DNA of 64,000 nucleotides. Origin: Vibrio penaeicida (GTDB taxonomy: Bacteria > Pseudomonadota > Gammaproteobacteria > Enterobacterales > Vibrionaceae). The stretch lies in NCBI RefSeq assembly GCF_030689305.1, contig NZ_JAUYVM010000006.1:1-64000 (forward strand), written 5' to 3'. How positions within the stretch are numbered: the first letter of the stretch is position 1; the number at the start of each line of letters is the position of its first letter. Both the position numbers and the translations under genes were made by a program. Shown here piece after piece: positions 17,520 to 26,978 of the stretch. A model generated the notes under the pieces. That model was given only the letters and a program-made list of their open reading frames with translations. It had not been told where the DNA came from and made no database searches.

Positions 17520-18431
17520 CTATTTGATTTCTTCTTTTACCAATTCGCGGAGCCATATATTTTTGTCTCTGGTGTGCTGGCGTGATGGCCAAATCAAAGA
17601 TATAGCAAAGTCGTTCACATCAATGGGCGACTTAGTCATCACCAGTTGGTCATCAAAGCCTTCAATTTGTGCCATTCGCTTGGGCACAATGGCAAGCAGC
17701 TTTCGCTGACAAAGTAATTGCCGAATAGTCAGGAAATTCCCCGCAGCTACACGTACCTGACGGGATTCATCCATCTGTTCCAGATGTTTATCGATACCGG
17801 TGACCAGTTCGCCGCCCGGGCTGACTAGCGCATGGTCAATTGACAGATATTGCTCCAGTTTTAGCACTTTGACCTTGCCAAACAGAGACTCATCAAAAAG
17901 GCACACATGTTCTTCATCATATAGGTGCTCACCTTGAAATCTCGCATCCAGATCAGGAAAGCTTCCCACAACCACATCCAGCTTTTGCTCTTCAACCAAT
18001 CGAACATAGTTGCTTCGGTTGACGTTAACAAAACATATCTGGCTTTCAGGTGCCTGTCTGGAGATAACATCAAACAATACAGGTGCAAAAATAAACTCTG
18101 CGTAGTCCGTTAAACCTATTCGGCACACACCTTTATAGTCTTTGGGTAAAAAGACTTTGGGAGACAGCAGCTCTCCGGTGACTTTATCTAATATGCTCTC
18201 GACGGTAGAGGCTAATGAGAGTGCTCTTTCGGTCGGCAACATGATATGGCCGCGTCTCTCAAATAACGGGTCATCCAACAACACTCGTAATCTAGCCAAG
18301 CTGTGGCTCATCGCCGATTGACTCACATGCAACTGTTTGGCAGCAGCACTCACACTCTGAGTTTCAAACAAGGCAGAAAATGCCACCAAAAGATTTAAAT
18401 CGATGCTTTTCCAATTAATGTCGAGACGCAT
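17520..18431 (-). CDS. LysR-family regulator, divergent from chrA
   Basis: 303 residues with the LysR helix-turn-helix (VSAAAKQLHVSQSAMSHSLARLRVLLDDPLFERRG) and a two-lobed effector domain, ending about 12 bp from the convergent tai4 stop. It is divergent from the ChrA-type transporter gene with 170 bp between starts, the classic LysR-target layout, so it probably controls that transporter. The spacer holds a small repeat (CCAAACTAAAA twice near 18468–18491) that may be incidental. Confidence 0.88.
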   Translation of the reverse strand: MRLDINWKSIDLNLLVAFSALFETQSVSAAAKQLHVSQSAMSHSLARLRVLLDDPLFERRGHIMLPTERALSLASTVESILDKVTGELLSPKVFLPKDYKGVCRIGLTDYAEFIFAPVLFDVISRQAPESQICFVNVNRSNYVRLVEEQKLDVVVGSFPDLDARFQGEHLYDEEHVCLFDESLFGKVKVLKLEQYLSIDHALVSPGGELVTGIDKHLEQMDESRQVRVAAGNFLTIRQLLCQRKLLAIVPKRMAQIEGFDDQLVMTKSPIDVNDFAISLIWPSRQHTRDKNIWLRELVKEEIK

Positions 18432-18601
18432 ACCTCACTCCCTGCCTCACTATTACTTTCAACCAAAACCAAACTAAAACCCAAACTAAAACCCAAACCC
18501 ATTTCATTCATATTCTATATTAAAACTATCAATTTGAATCATTTATGTTGTGCCAGTAGTCTTTCTACCAATAACCACTGTATTTAAATTGGACTTGGTA
18601 G

Positions 18602-19756
18602 ATGTTCTCGATTTTTAAAACCTTTTTCCTGCTTGGTTGGGTAAGCTTTGGAGGCCCAGCAGCGCATATTGGGTACTTTCGAAATACCTTTGTTGAAAAG
18701 CTCAAATGGCTAAGTGAAGAAGAATACGCTCAGATTGTTGCACTCAGCCAATTCTTACCTGGACCAGGTTCTAGCCAAGTGGGCTTTGCGATCGGTTATC
18801 GCAAAGGAGGAATTACGGGGGCAACGGCGGCTTTTTTAGGCTTTACTTTGCCTTCTATTCTTCTGATGTTGGGGCTGGCTATTCTCAGTAGCCAACTCAC
18901 GGATTCCAGCCTCTTCCAAAATGTCATTCACGGACTGAAGTTGCTCGCTGTTGTTGTGGTTGCCGATGCGACGATCGGCATGTATCGGAATTTCTGCCTA
19001 CATAAAATAACTATTGCCTTGTGTGTTGCAACGGCTATGGCACTTCTGTTATTTCCTAACCTGTATACGCAGATGATGGTTTTAGTGGTTGCCGCTCTTA
19101 TAGGGCAAGCCTTTTTGAAAGGGCAACCGAAAGCAAACGACACTTCCCATCCAATACAAATCAACTGGATGCCTCTCATTGCGTTTGTTGTTCTCTTAAT
19201 GGGTTTACCTATCGCGGGTAATTTAATGAAAGAGCTCCAACTGTTCAGTGACTTTTTCCAAGCAGGTAGCTTAGTATTTGGCGGCGGTCATGTGGTACTG
19301 CCCTTGTTGCAAAATATTGTCGGTGAACAAATCAGCCAAGATGCATTTCTTACTGGTTATGCCGCAGCTCAAGCCGTGCCGGGTCCTATGTTTACTTTTG
19401 CTACTTACATCGGTTACGAGCTTTTACCCACGTCTCCTGTTGTTGGCGCATTACTGGCAACCATAGCCGTCTTTCTTCCGGGTTTCTTACTGTTATTGGC
19501 GGTATTAAATAACTGGCAAGCGTTGGCAAGCAAACCCAAATTAGCGGGGGCTGTCGCAGGTGTAAACGCATCGGTAGTCGGCCTTTTATTAGCAGCTCTC
19601 TATCAGCCTGTTTTTACCAGTGGTGTATTAACGGGGGCAGATATGGCTGTAGTTTTGGCCGGTTTTTATTTTTTGAAACAACGCAAACTTCCCATCGTTG
19701 CTCTTGTGGCATTTTTCATTGCCGCTGGCATATTTCTTGGTCAATTAATGGCTTAA
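18602..19756 (+). CDS. chrA: ChrA-family chromate transporter
   Basis: A 384-residue polytopic membrane protein with the two homologous halves of long-chain CHR transporters. The N-half has FGGPAAHIGYFR and LSQFLPGPGSSQVGFAIGY; the C-half has VFGGGHVVLPLLQ and YAAAQAVPGPMFTFATYIGY. The family exports chromate in Pseudomonas; many members have other or unknown anion substrates, so chromate is the family assignment and not shown here. The divergent LysR gene is the likely regulator. A good rho-independent terminator follows. Confidence 0.88.
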   Translation: MFSIFKTFFLLGWVSFGGPAAHIGYFRNTFVEKLKWLSEEEYAQIVALSQFLPGPGSSQVGFAIGYRKGGITGATAAFLGFTLPSILLMLGLAILSSQLTDSSLFQNVIHGLKLLAVVVVADATIGMYRNFCLHKITIALCVATAMALLLFPNLYTQMMVLVVAALIGQAFLKGQPKANDTSHPIQINWMPLIAFVVLLMGLPIAGNLMKELQLFSDFFQAGSLVFGGGHVVLPLLQNIVGEQISQDAFLTGYAAAQAVPGPMFTFATYIGYELLPTSPVVGALLATIAVFLPGFLLLLAVLNNWQALASKPKLAGAVAGVNASVVGLLLAALYQPVFTSGVLTGADMAVVLAGFYFLKQRKLPIVALVAFFIAAGIFLGQLMA

Positions 19757-19776
19757 GGCTTGTCTAAATTTAAGAT

Positions 19777-19806
19777 AAAACCGAGCTTGATCCGCTCGGT
19801 TTTTTC
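19777..19806 (+). terminator. Rho-independent terminator of chrA
   Basis: AAAACCGAGC pairs with GCTCGGTTTT around a 7-base loop, ending in a run of six T. It lies 20 bases after the chrA stop. Confidence 0.85.
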
Positions 19807-19955
19807 ACTTTCTTTAATAGCTAATTTATTGAGCATTTTTTCTGCAAAAGATCGTTTCCTTGACTAGACTTGATCGTTAGATATTCACTTATCTTAAGTG
19901 CACATTTATTAATAAAAATTCGCACTCAAGGCTTTAGACATAGAGGATCGTGGTT

Positions 19956-21110
19956 ATGTTTATTCGGCAGCGTCAGTCGTTCCATTCTTTTCCGAGTCAA
20001 ATGGCATCTTTAAACCAACATCTTGAGCACGTTCACCATCAAATAAAAGATAAAGTGCCTCAAGTGGATCGGATCTCATTTACCTTATACGACGCGCATT
20101 TGGATCTCCTTCGCACCTACGCTGAAAGCGATACGGATGGAAATACATTAAGCCACCATGAATACCCTTTTTCGGAATGTCGATCCCTTCAAGAATGTGC
20201 CAATAAAAATCTTTATCGGGTCATCAATGACATTGCGACTACGGTCAATTCCAATCGACACCATTCACGATGGTTAATTGAGCAAGGCTATCTTTCTTCA
20301 TTTACCGTTCCGACATACCACCACAATCAATTCATTGGGTTTATTAACTTCAATTCTCACCAAAGCCATGTTTTTAGCCCACAAGTGCAAAATGAGTTAA
20401 TGCCTTTTTGTGAACAAATCAACTTCACCATAAACTCGGAATATTCCTTGGTGCATTCCATTTTAACTTCCGCTGAATTGACGCGAGACATATACCCCGG
20501 TGCGCAGAGCGATTCTGATGAACACATTTTGCGAGTAAGCCTTTACGCCAAATTGATTGCGTTAGAAGTATCCGAGTTATACGAGCTAGATGATGAAACC
20601 ATCGAGCATATTCATTTGTTTTCTCGCCTCCATGACATTGGCAAAGTTGCTTTACCCGAAACCTTGTTGCTCAAGCCAATTACGCTCAATGCACAAGAAA
20701 GAAAAGTCATGGAAAGCCACGTTGATAAAGGCTTAATCATTATCAATAAAATCCTCCAGAATTTGGGTTCTCCTAAACACCCGTGTATTCAAGTACTCAA
20801 AGATATTATGGCTTATCACCATGAGTTTCTGGACGGCAGTGGTTACCCTAACGGGGCTGGCCATAGTGACATTCCTGTTTCAGCAAGGATTGTTGCCGTC
20901 GCGAATATATTTGATGCGTTAACCAGCCACCGTCCATATGCCCAAGCTTGGTGTGTGACATCGGCGCTTCTTGAGTTAGAGAAAATGGTGGCGGATGGAA
21001 AACTGGACGGCAATTGCGTTAACGTACTTCGAGATCATCAAGGCTACATTACCCAAGTTCTTGAACAGCACCCGGAGCACGATCCGCGTGAAGGTGTGAT
21101 TCATCATTGA
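19956..21110 (+). CDS. HD-GYP domain cyclic-di-GMP phosphodiesterase with GAF-like sensor
   Basis: 384 residues. The N-terminal half (~10–165) looks like a GAF sensor domain (VDRISFTLYDAHLDLLRTY, GYLSSFTVPTYHHNQFIGFI). The C-terminal half is an HD-GYP domain with DEHILRVSLYAKLIA, the metal-binding HD in SRLHDIGKVALPE, and YHHEFLDGSGYPNG, which keeps the HHE and GYP signatures of active enzymes that cut c-di-GMP. No membrane segment is visible. ATG 19956 has GAGG nine bases upstream; a GTG at 19950 is less well placed. It is monocistronic after the chrA terminator. Together with the riboswitch-controlled genes and the PilZ protein it adds to the c-di-GMP theme of the window. Confidence 0.9.
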   Translation: MFIRQRQSFHSFPSQMASLNQHLEHVHHQIKDKVPQVDRISFTLYDAHLDLLRTYAESDTDGNTLSHHEYPFSECRSLQECANKNLYRVINDIATTVNSNRHHSRWLIEQGYLSSFTVPTYHHNQFIGFINFNSHQSHVFSPQVQNELMPFCEQINFTINSEYSLVHSILTSAELTRDIYPGAQSDSDEHILRVSLYAKLIALEVSELYELDDETIEHIHLFSRLHDIGKVALPETLLLKPITLNAQERKVMESHVDKGLIIINKILQNLGSPKHPCIQVLKDIMAYHHEFLDGSGYPNGAGHSDIPVSARIVAVANIFDALTSHRPYAQAWCVTSALLELEKMVADGKLDGNCVNVLRDHQGYITQVLEQHPEHDPREGVIHH

Positions 21111-21119
21111 GCCTTTGCC

Positions 21120-21704
21120 TTAATGTCTTTCCGACAAGTTTAAGGTATTAGGATTGATATTATATAGAGCAAGGTATGCTTCGATCTCGTCGGATAACCT
21201 TATCGACAACGATAGGTGATTACCGCTTTGGTCGGCTCGCTTTTCAAGTTGTAAGGACGAGTAGCTTTGCGTAACGGATTTAGCGATATAATCCAATACC
21301 CACATCGATTCTTGAGTCAACTCATCTTTCTTAAAAGTAAACGTTACATACGCTAATAAGTCGGGTTCTCTCGCTACCGAAACTTCGCCACGAGACACCA
21401 AATATTCTGCACATTTTTTATCGACACCCAAGTTTTGAATATCGGCAATAAGCCACTGATTGATTGGCTTTGCTTTAGCATCAAAATGGGGTTGTGCATG
21501 AATAAATGACGAGTCCAAATTTTGATTTACATATTTGCCTGTTGTTCCTTTCCCCAGCCCAATGGTTTGGTGATATTCAATCACTGGCGCATCACAATGA
21601 ATAACAAGACCGTTTGAACGACGATCTAGATGCGAAGCAACGCTGACGGCTGAAACCAGAAAAAAGAGAGGAACATATAGAAATAAGCTATTTTTTGTGT
21701 CCAT
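21120..21704 (-). CDS. Hypothetical exported or membrane-anchored protein
   Basis: 194 residues with an N-terminal hydrophobic segment (LFLYVPLFFLVSAVSVAS) that is a signal peptide or anchor. The rest is polar, with two Cys (VIHCDAPV and DKKCAEYL) that may form a disulfide in the periplasm, and SLQLEKRADQSGNHLSLSIRL near the end. I do not recognise it. It lies 160 bp downstream of an Flp-pilin gene in the same direction and may be co-expressed with it, but the link is not proven. Its stop is 10 bp from the convergent HD-GYP gene stop. Confidence 0.65.
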   Translation of the reverse strand: MDTKNSLFLYVPLFFLVSAVSVASHLDRRSNGLVIHCDAPVIEYHQTIGLGKGTTGKYVNQNLDSSFIHAQPHFDAKAKPINQWLIADIQNLGVDKKCAEYLVSRGEVSVAREPDLLAYVTFTFKKDELTQESMWVLDYIAKSVTQSYSSLQLEKRADQSGNHLSLSIRLSDEIEAYLALYNINPNTLNLSERH

Positions 21705-21863
21705 TAAACTTATTGAACTTCATGTTTATATAACAATGGATGTTGTCCAATTAACGACATGAAAAACCGATTCTCGCTAGTGAACAAAACAATATTGAAG
21801 CGATGTAAAACCACAAGTAAACCATTACTGCTCGAGTAAACGAATGAATCAGTCACCACACAT

Positions 21864-22070
21864 TTATTCCGAGTAAGATGAAGATCCACCTTCAGAAATA
21901 GAAATGATCGCTTCTGAAAGGAATACCTGTAAATCATTGTCAAATATCGCGATCACAATTGCCGATAATGCCACGCCAATGATCGCGTATTCGATTGCAG
22001 TAACGCCGGATTGGTTTTTTATCACCTTGCCAGTACAGATCCTGATGAGATGTATAATTGCTGAACCCAT
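21864..22070 (-). CDS. Orphan Flp/Fap-type (type IVb) pilin
   Basis: A 68-residue prepilin with a short basic leader and the class signature NQSGVTAIEYAIIGVALSAIVIAI. Prepilin peptidase would cut after the Gly, leaving Glu at position 5 of the mature pilin (VTAIEY). The C-terminal tail is short and Ser-rich. A GGAG-type ribosome site precedes ATG 22070. Flp pilins normally lie in a tad/rcp cluster, but none of the assembly genes (tadA, rcpA, tadB/C, tadZ) is in the window, so this is a solitary copy that would depend on machinery elsewhere. Confidence 0.85.
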   Translation of the reverse strand: MGSAIIHLIRICTGKVIKNQSGVTAIEYAIIGVALSAIVIAIFDNDLQVFLSEAIISISEGGSSSYSE

Positions 22071-22440
22071 ACTTCACTCCAATTATCTGCCAGAGAACTG
22101 TCTCTCATCTATAAGGCTAGTTGGATATAGTTAGATCTTCAAACAAAGATAAGCACGATATAAGAACAAAAAATCGGCGATAAATAATGTAATGATTCAA
22201 AAAGAAATTTGGCTATAGAATGGAAAATTATGACCTCATTTCTACCTTTTTGAAATGGTTAACATCATTTCCCCATCGGCCTTTCGGCACTCAAGTTGTT
22301 CTAACATCATCAAGTGAGTAGACGATCTCAAGACCTCGCAAAATTTGAATACTACGGTTGACCGAGGCTATACTTAACGACTAGTTTAACATCATGATAA
22401 CAATTACAATTCATTATAAAAAAAGACATGGAGTCACCTG
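22071..22440. other. Intergenic region between flp pilin and acyl-CoA ligase genes
   Basis: A divergent promoter region of 370 bp without a coding sequence. I see AT-rich stretches (e.g. 22130–22200 and 22390–22420) that may hold both promoters, but no clear -35/-10 pair, operator or hairpin that I would stand behind. Confidence 0.4.
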
Positions 22441-24132
22441 ATGGTTCAGCCTCAAACGACACATAACGCGAAATGCTCTCTCACACCTCCGAATGAACTG
22501 ATCTTGAAATGGGCACAAGAACGCCCGAATGAGGTTTATCTCAAACAGATCATTAACCGACAATTTGTAGAATTCACCTACGCTGATGTTGCCGATAAAG
22601 CACTTAAGCTGGTTTCCGCATTGCAATCTTTGGGTTTAGAGCCCGGAGATAAAATAGCGCTGATCTCTAAAAACTGTGCGGAATGGTTTATCACTGATCT
22701 TGCCTTGATGCTGGGAGACTACATAAGTGTTCCTATTTTCCCAACAGCAGGTAGTGACACGATAGAACACTGTATAACGCACAGTGGCAGTAAAGCGCTT
22801 ATTGCAGGCAAGTTAGATGACTCTGCCGCAACAACCGAAGTCATGAATAAGCTAAGCGACTTGATCACCATTTCGCTACCTTACGACTCCGCACCAGCTT
22901 GCCAATATGAGTTCACGACACTGATCGAGAATCAAGCTCCCAGCGAACTAAGGCCCGAACATTACGACGACAAACTGATGTCTATCGTATACACCTCAGG
23001 TACGTCGGGCTTACCAAAAGGCGCAATGTTAACCTACGGCGCATTCAATTGGTCTAGCCAGAAATTGATTGAGCACTTAGGCGTAGATAGTGATGGTAAC
23101 GATCGATTGATGTCCTATCTTCCTCTCGCCCATATAACGGAACGCGTCTATATATTTGGTACATCGATTCGCGAAGGTGTTATGACCGCATTCCCAGAGT
23201 CTTTGGATACCTTTATTGAAGATGTGAAGATGCAAAGACCGACACTGTTTATTTCCGTTCCACGTTTATGGACGGTCTTCCAACAGCGGATTCAAGAAAA
23301 ATTACCTCAGAGAAAACTGAATATATTGCTGAAAATCCCATTCATTAACTCACTCATCAAAAAGAAATTGGCAGATGGGCTAGGACTGAATGAAGCTCGA
23401 ATATTGGGTTGTGGTTCGGCACCTGTCTCCCCTGCACTTCTGGAATGGTATCGTTCCGTTGGTTTGAACATTACCGAAGCTTGGGGCATGACCGAATCCT
23501 TTGCATACAGCACGCTAAACTACCCATTTAAAGCAGATAAAATTGGTACAGTGGGCAATGCAGGGCCTGGCGTAGAACTGAAACTTGCTGAAGATGAAGA
23601 GATTCTCGTGCGCAGCCAAGGTTTGTTTGCGGGGTACTACAACAATGATGAAGCCACCAAAGAATCGTTTAATGAAGACGGCTGGCTGCACACTGGCGAT
23701 ATTGGCTCTATTGATAGCGATGGTTATTTAACCATTCAAGGTAGAAAGAAAGACACCTTTAAAACGGCCAAAGGGAAATTTGTCGCTCCTGTACCTATTG
23801 AGAAAAAGTTGTTTGAGTACAGCAAAGTAGAAATGATGTGCTTGATAGGTTCAGGGTTGCCAGCTCCAATATTACTTGCGATACCTCATGCCTATCCTAA
23901 TTTCGATCCAGCTCGCTATGAAAAACGTGCCGCCAAAGTCATCGAGCGCATGAATCAGACGCTAGAATCTCATGAACAGATTAAAGGCGTGCTCATGGTA
24001 AAAGAACCTTGGAGCATTGAGAATGGCATTCTCACTCCTACGCTTAAAATTAAACGCCATATACTGGAAAAGAAATATCACGATGTCGGTGCAAACTGGC
24101 CAAAAGGCAAGCTTATCGTTTGGGAAGAGTAA
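22441..24132 (+). CDS. AMP-forming acyl-CoA synthetase/ligase
   Basis: 563 residues of the ANL (AMP-dependent synthetase) superfamily. Motifs in order: YTSGTSGLPKGAML (ATP phosphate-binding loop), SYLPLAHITER, the adenine/acyl region EAWGMTESF, GWLHTGDIGSIDSDGYL (ribose-binding Asp), and GRKKDTFKTAKGKFVAP, which carries the hinge and catalytic Lys region. It is closest in layout to long-chain fatty-acyl-CoA ligases of the FadD15/ACSL type. GGAG lies eight bases before ATG 22441. It stands alone, so the substrate cannot be deduced from neighbours. No membrane segment is present. Confidence 0.88.
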   Translation: MVQPQTTHNAKCSLTPPNELILKWAQERPNEVYLKQIINRQFVEFTYADVADKALKLVSALQSLGLEPGDKIALISKNCAEWFITDLALMLGDYISVPIFPTAGSDTIEHCITHSGSKALIAGKLDDSAATTEVMNKLSDLITISLPYDSAPACQYEFTTLIENQAPSELRPEHYDDKLMSIVYTSGTSGLPKGAMLTYGAFNWSSQKLIEHLGVDSDGNDRLMSYLPLAHITERVYIFGTSIREGVMTAFPESLDTFIEDVKMQRPTLFISVPRLWTVFQQRIQEKLPQRKLNILLKIPFINSLIKKKLADGLGLNEARILGCGSAPVSPALLEWYRSVGLNITEAWGMTESFAYSTLNYPFKADKIGTVGNAGPGVELKLAEDEEILVRSQGLFAGYYNNDEATKESFNEDGWLHTGDIGSIDSDGYLTIQGRKKDTFKTAKGKFVAPVPIEKKLFEYSKVEMMCLIGSGLPAPILLAIPHAYPNFDPARYEKRAAKVIERMNQTLESHEQIKGVLMVKEPWSIENGILTPTLKIKRHILEKKYHDVGANWPKGKLIVWEE

Positions 24133-24297
24133 CGCCGACCCATTGTATTGATTAACCCATCGCATTGATTAACTCGGGGAGCCAAATGGTTCCCTTTTTC
24201 TTTCTTGTCACTCGATACTGTTCGTTATTTAGGCGCTAGAAAATATCAATTGTGGTCGTTCCCCCTTATTTTCTACACATTAAAAAATAACCCCGGC

Positions 24298-24510
24298 TTA
24301 TAGAAATCGTACATAGTCCCGATTGGTTGTTGGGGTTACTTCAACACCGACATCTTTTTGAAGATGCTTAGACATGTCGGAAATCTCCGAGTAATGTTCC
24401 TTTTCTTTCACTGAGCGTCTATTTTTTCTTTTTTCACCAAAACCCCAAGAAAACTGATAGTTAGGAAATGAAATCTCAAAATCAAAACCCCAATTAAGTG
24501 CAATTCTCAT
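24298..24510 (-). CDS. Small hypothetical protein
   Basis: A 70-residue product starting MRIALNWGFDFEIS from ATG 24510, which has GAGGAG about seven bases upstream, the reason for preferring it to the further upstream start at 24549. The protein is polar, basic in the middle (GEKRKNRRSVKEKEH) and has no signal peptide or known motif. It is divergent from a GcvA-like LysR gene (starts ~110 bp apart), whose target it might be. The family is unrecognised. Confidence 0.6.
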   Translation of the reverse strand: MRIALNWGFDFEISFPNYQFSWGFGEKRKNRRSVKEKEHYSEISDMSKHLQKDVGVEVTPTTNRDYVRFL

Positions 24511-24621
24511 AATGTATCTCCTCATGTTCCGCTTGTTACTTCTTATCATTTGTCGTTATTATGAGATTCAAACAGGCAATAATCGAACGACGATTACTTA
24601 CAAATAATATAAGTAGAAGTT

Positions 24622-25557
24622 ATGGACTCAAGACTACGCCACTTATCAGGGCTCCGGTATTTTGAAACAGCAGCGCGCTTAAGCAGCTACAGCAAAGCAG
24701 CAGAAGAGCTATTTGTTAGCCAAGCAGCAGTAAGTCAGAAAATACGCCAATTGGAAGAGGCGTTGGGGTGTAAATTGTTTATACGCCAAGGTCGAGAAAT
24801 GGCATTGACGGAAAAAGGAAAAACGCTTTTCGGGCAAGTATCTCGTGGCTTTGAGCATATATTGAAAGGTTTAAATCAAATAACCAACGAACCCATCGAC
24901 GGTGTATTGTCGGTGAGTGCCCCACCTTCATTTGCCTCTCGCTGGTTGCTGCCTCGTTTGTGGAAATTTTCCATGCTTCACCCCAACATTCCTATCAGAG
25001 TAATCACTACTTGTGACGATTTAGATCTTCGCCACGGAAACATCGATGTGGCGGTTTGGCAAGGCGATGATATGGAAAATTCTGAAGGCTTGATTAAAGA
25101 CATGTTGCTGGAAGAACCGATTTTTCCCTATTGCTCTCCTGCTCTCGCGAATTCCATTAATTTTACCGACCCGAAACAGCTACTCAATTGTTGGCTAATA
25201 CATTACGAATCGAAATGTTTCCCATGGGAAGATTGGTTTAAGCTTGTAGATGTAAAAATGAAAAAATCATTCATTCAATGGATGGAAGTAGGTACTTTTG
25301 ATTTAGCTATGAATGCTGTCATTGCAGGTCACGGGGCTTGTTTAGCAACAGAGTGTTTAGCATCTGATTACATTGAACGTGGATTGCTTGTAAAACCCTT
25401 TGATATTGGTATGACACCGGGGCTTAAATTTCATTTGTATTCCGACCCTAGTTCTCCGCGCCGTGACCGAATCAAAGCCTTCTCAGATTGGATGCATTTC
25501 GAAGTATCCGCTATTTCAGAGAACGTAGCCTTAGAATCTGTTGACCTTTCGGGATGA
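24622..25557 (+). CDS. GcvA-like LysR-family regulator 1
   Basis: 311 residues. The N-terminus LRYFETAARLSSYSKAAEEL and FVSQAAVSQKIRQLEEALGC is the LysR helix-turn-helix in the GcvA/AmpR-like version, and ISAPPSFASRWLLPRL-type sequence (here VSAPPSFASRWLLPRLWKF) marks the effector domain start of that subgroup. It shares this layout with the regulator at 26002, including FxxRWLLPRL/FAQHWLVPRI, so the two are paralogues. They flank a DUF1127 peptide gene. GcvA-like proteins regulate a wide range of genes; no target is shown here. Confidence 0.88.
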   Translation: MDSRLRHLSGLRYFETAARLSSYSKAAEELFVSQAAVSQKIRQLEEALGCKLFIRQGREMALTEKGKTLFGQVSRGFEHILKGLNQITNEPIDGVLSVSAPPSFASRWLLPRLWKFSMLHPNIPIRVITTCDDLDLRHGNIDVAVWQGDDMENSEGLIKDMLLEEPIFPYCSPALANSINFTDPKQLLNCWLIHYESKCFPWEDWFKLVDVKMKKSFIQWMEVGTFDLAMNAVIAGHGACLATECLASDYIERGLLVKPFDIGMTPGLKFHLYSDPSSPRRDRIKAFSDWMHFEVSAISENVALESVDLSG

Positions 25558-25585
25558 TTTTTTCAGCAAAAAGACTGCCGCCAAA

Positions 25586-25619
25586 AAAGAAAAAACTCAG
25601 CATGACTACCATGCTGAGT
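25586..25619 (-). terminator. Rho-independent terminator of the DUF1127 gene
   Basis: On the minus strand, ACTCAGCAT pairs with ATGCTGAGT around a 7-base loop and is followed by TTTTTTCTTTTTTGG. It lies ~75 bases after the stop of the DUF1127 gene and ~30 bases after the convergent LysR stop. Confidence 0.75.
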
Positions 25620-25694
25620 GCGCGACACATTAAGCGTTTTGTTAGCTCCTACGCCGACAACAAAACGGGATACAGGAAGGTCGCTAACTTGGAG

Positions 25695-25901
25695 TTAATC
25701 CCAAAACGGTCGTCGAGTTTCGTGATAGACCTGTTCTTTCGTCAAACCGAGATCGTCAAGCAAGTGAGCGGGAATTTCCGTCATCTGCTTACGCGTGTGG
25801 TAATTTCGATGCCATCGCTTAATCTCAGAGAAAATTTTCTTGATTAAGCCTGCCGGCTTTCTTACCACTACTCGTGCTGAATAAATCGCTGATGCAGTCA
25901 T
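25695..25901 (-). CDS. DUF1127 (YjiS-like) small protein
   Basis: A 68-residue basic peptide whose C-terminal half is the DUF1127 motif: W-x-RNYHTRKQMTEIPAHLLDD followed by LGLTKEQVYHETRRPFW. ATG 25901 is placed five to six bases after AAGGAGG; an ATG one codon earlier is too close to it. DUF1127 proteins in alphaproteobacteria act as small RNA-binding or phosphate/carbon-metabolism effectors; the role in Vibrionaceae is not established. It is divergent from the GcvA-like regulator at 26002 and convergent with the one at 24622. Confidence 0.85.
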   Translation of the reverse strand: MTASAIYSARVVVRKPAGLIKKIFSEIKRWHRNYHTRKQMTEIPAHLLDDLGLTKEQVYHETRRPFWD

Positions 25902-26001
25902 CATTTCCTCCTTGATTAGTTTAAGCTTCGGGATCAATAATTAATCAATTTAAGTGCGTAGACAAACGATAGAAATTGACATTGAGTTAAGGAAAACTTA
26001 A

Positions 26002-26961
26002 GTGAAAGATAAAATGCCGCCGCTTCAAGGACTTTACTATTTTTATATTGCTGGGGAATCGGGAAGCTTTAAAGCAGCGGCTAGCCGTTTATTTGTAACG
26101 GCAGCTGCCGTTAGCCAGCAAATTCGGCTGCTTGAAGATTGGCTGGGAACCGAGTTATTTGTCCGTCAACATAGGAAAGTTCACTTAACCCATGAAGGCG
26201 AAATGTTATTCAGACAAGCTCAAAAAGGCTTTGCGCATTTACAGGATGGAATTCGACAAATAAACCAAGATCCCGATCCAAATCGCTTATCCATTTCCAC
26301 GCTTCCTTCATTTGCTCAACATTGGCTTGTACCTAGAATTCGCCATTTCAGAGAAAGACATCCAGAAATTGCTTTACTTATCGAGCCCAAAAATGAATTG
26401 GTCACCTTCCAAGATTCCAGTGTCGATTTATGCATTCGCTATGGAACGGGAAATTACAAAAACGTCGAAAGTATTTGGCTCATGGATGAAGTGGTGTACC
26501 CAGTTTGCCATCCGCTTTACCAAAAAGAACATCAGATCCACACTATTGAAGATCTAAGCAAAGCCGATCTAATTGAAGATATGTGGCCAGATATGGATTG
26601 GCAATTGTGGCAGCAAACGCTTGGTATAGAAGCCGGAAAGTCCACCCTTCAGTACGACGGTTCGCATTTCGTTTTAGAAGGCGCATTATCGGTACAAGGC
26701 GTTGCGTTGGTTAAACACAGCCTCGCTTATCGTTATCTGCAAGAAGGAAAGTTGGTACGAATTGGCGATGTTGGCTTAAAGCCCAAATTTAATTACTTTC
26801 TATGTGCTCCCTCCGGTTACTTTCACCGGGAAAAAATCCAAACATTTGCTACTTGGATACAGCAGCAAGTGCAAGAGTTTTGTAGCCTTGGTCGTGAAGG
26901 GTTAACGATCATCGAAACGGACTATTCACTCAAGTGGAATGGGAAAAAACACAGAACGTGA
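26002..26961 (+). CDS. GcvA-like LysR-family regulator 2
   Basis: 319 residues starting at GTG 26002, eight bases after AAGGA. The helix-turn-helix reads GSFKAAASRLFVTAAAVSQQ and IRLLEDWLGTELFVRQHRKV; the effector domain opens ISTLPSFAQHWLVPRIRHF. It is a paralogue of the regulator at 24622. About 100 bp separate its start from the divergent DUF1127 gene, the usual LysR target arrangement. It converges on the TetR gene with a 17-bp gap. Confidence 0.88.
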   Translation: MKDKMPPLQGLYYFYIAGESGSFKAAASRLFVTAAAVSQQIRLLEDWLGTELFVRQHRKVHLTHEGEMLFRQAQKGFAHLQDGIRQINQDPDPNRLSISTLPSFAQHWLVPRIRHFRERHPEIALLIEPKNELVTFQDSSVDLCIRYGTGNYKNVESIWLMDEVVYPVCHPLYQKEHQIHTIEDLSKADLIEDMWPDMDWQLWQQTLGIEAGKSTLQYDGSHFVLEGALSVQGVALVKHSLAYRYLQEGKLVRIGDVGLKPKFNYFLCAPSGYFHREKIQTFATWIQQQVQEFCSLGREGLTIIETDYSLKWNGKKHRT

Positions 26962-26978
26962 GTTAAGTTCTCCTCCCT

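Noticed and set aside
21710..21943. Minus-strand frame of 77 codons overlapping the flp pilin gene
   Set aside because: It overlaps the pilin in another frame and lacks features; the pilin has a clear class signature and ribosome site.
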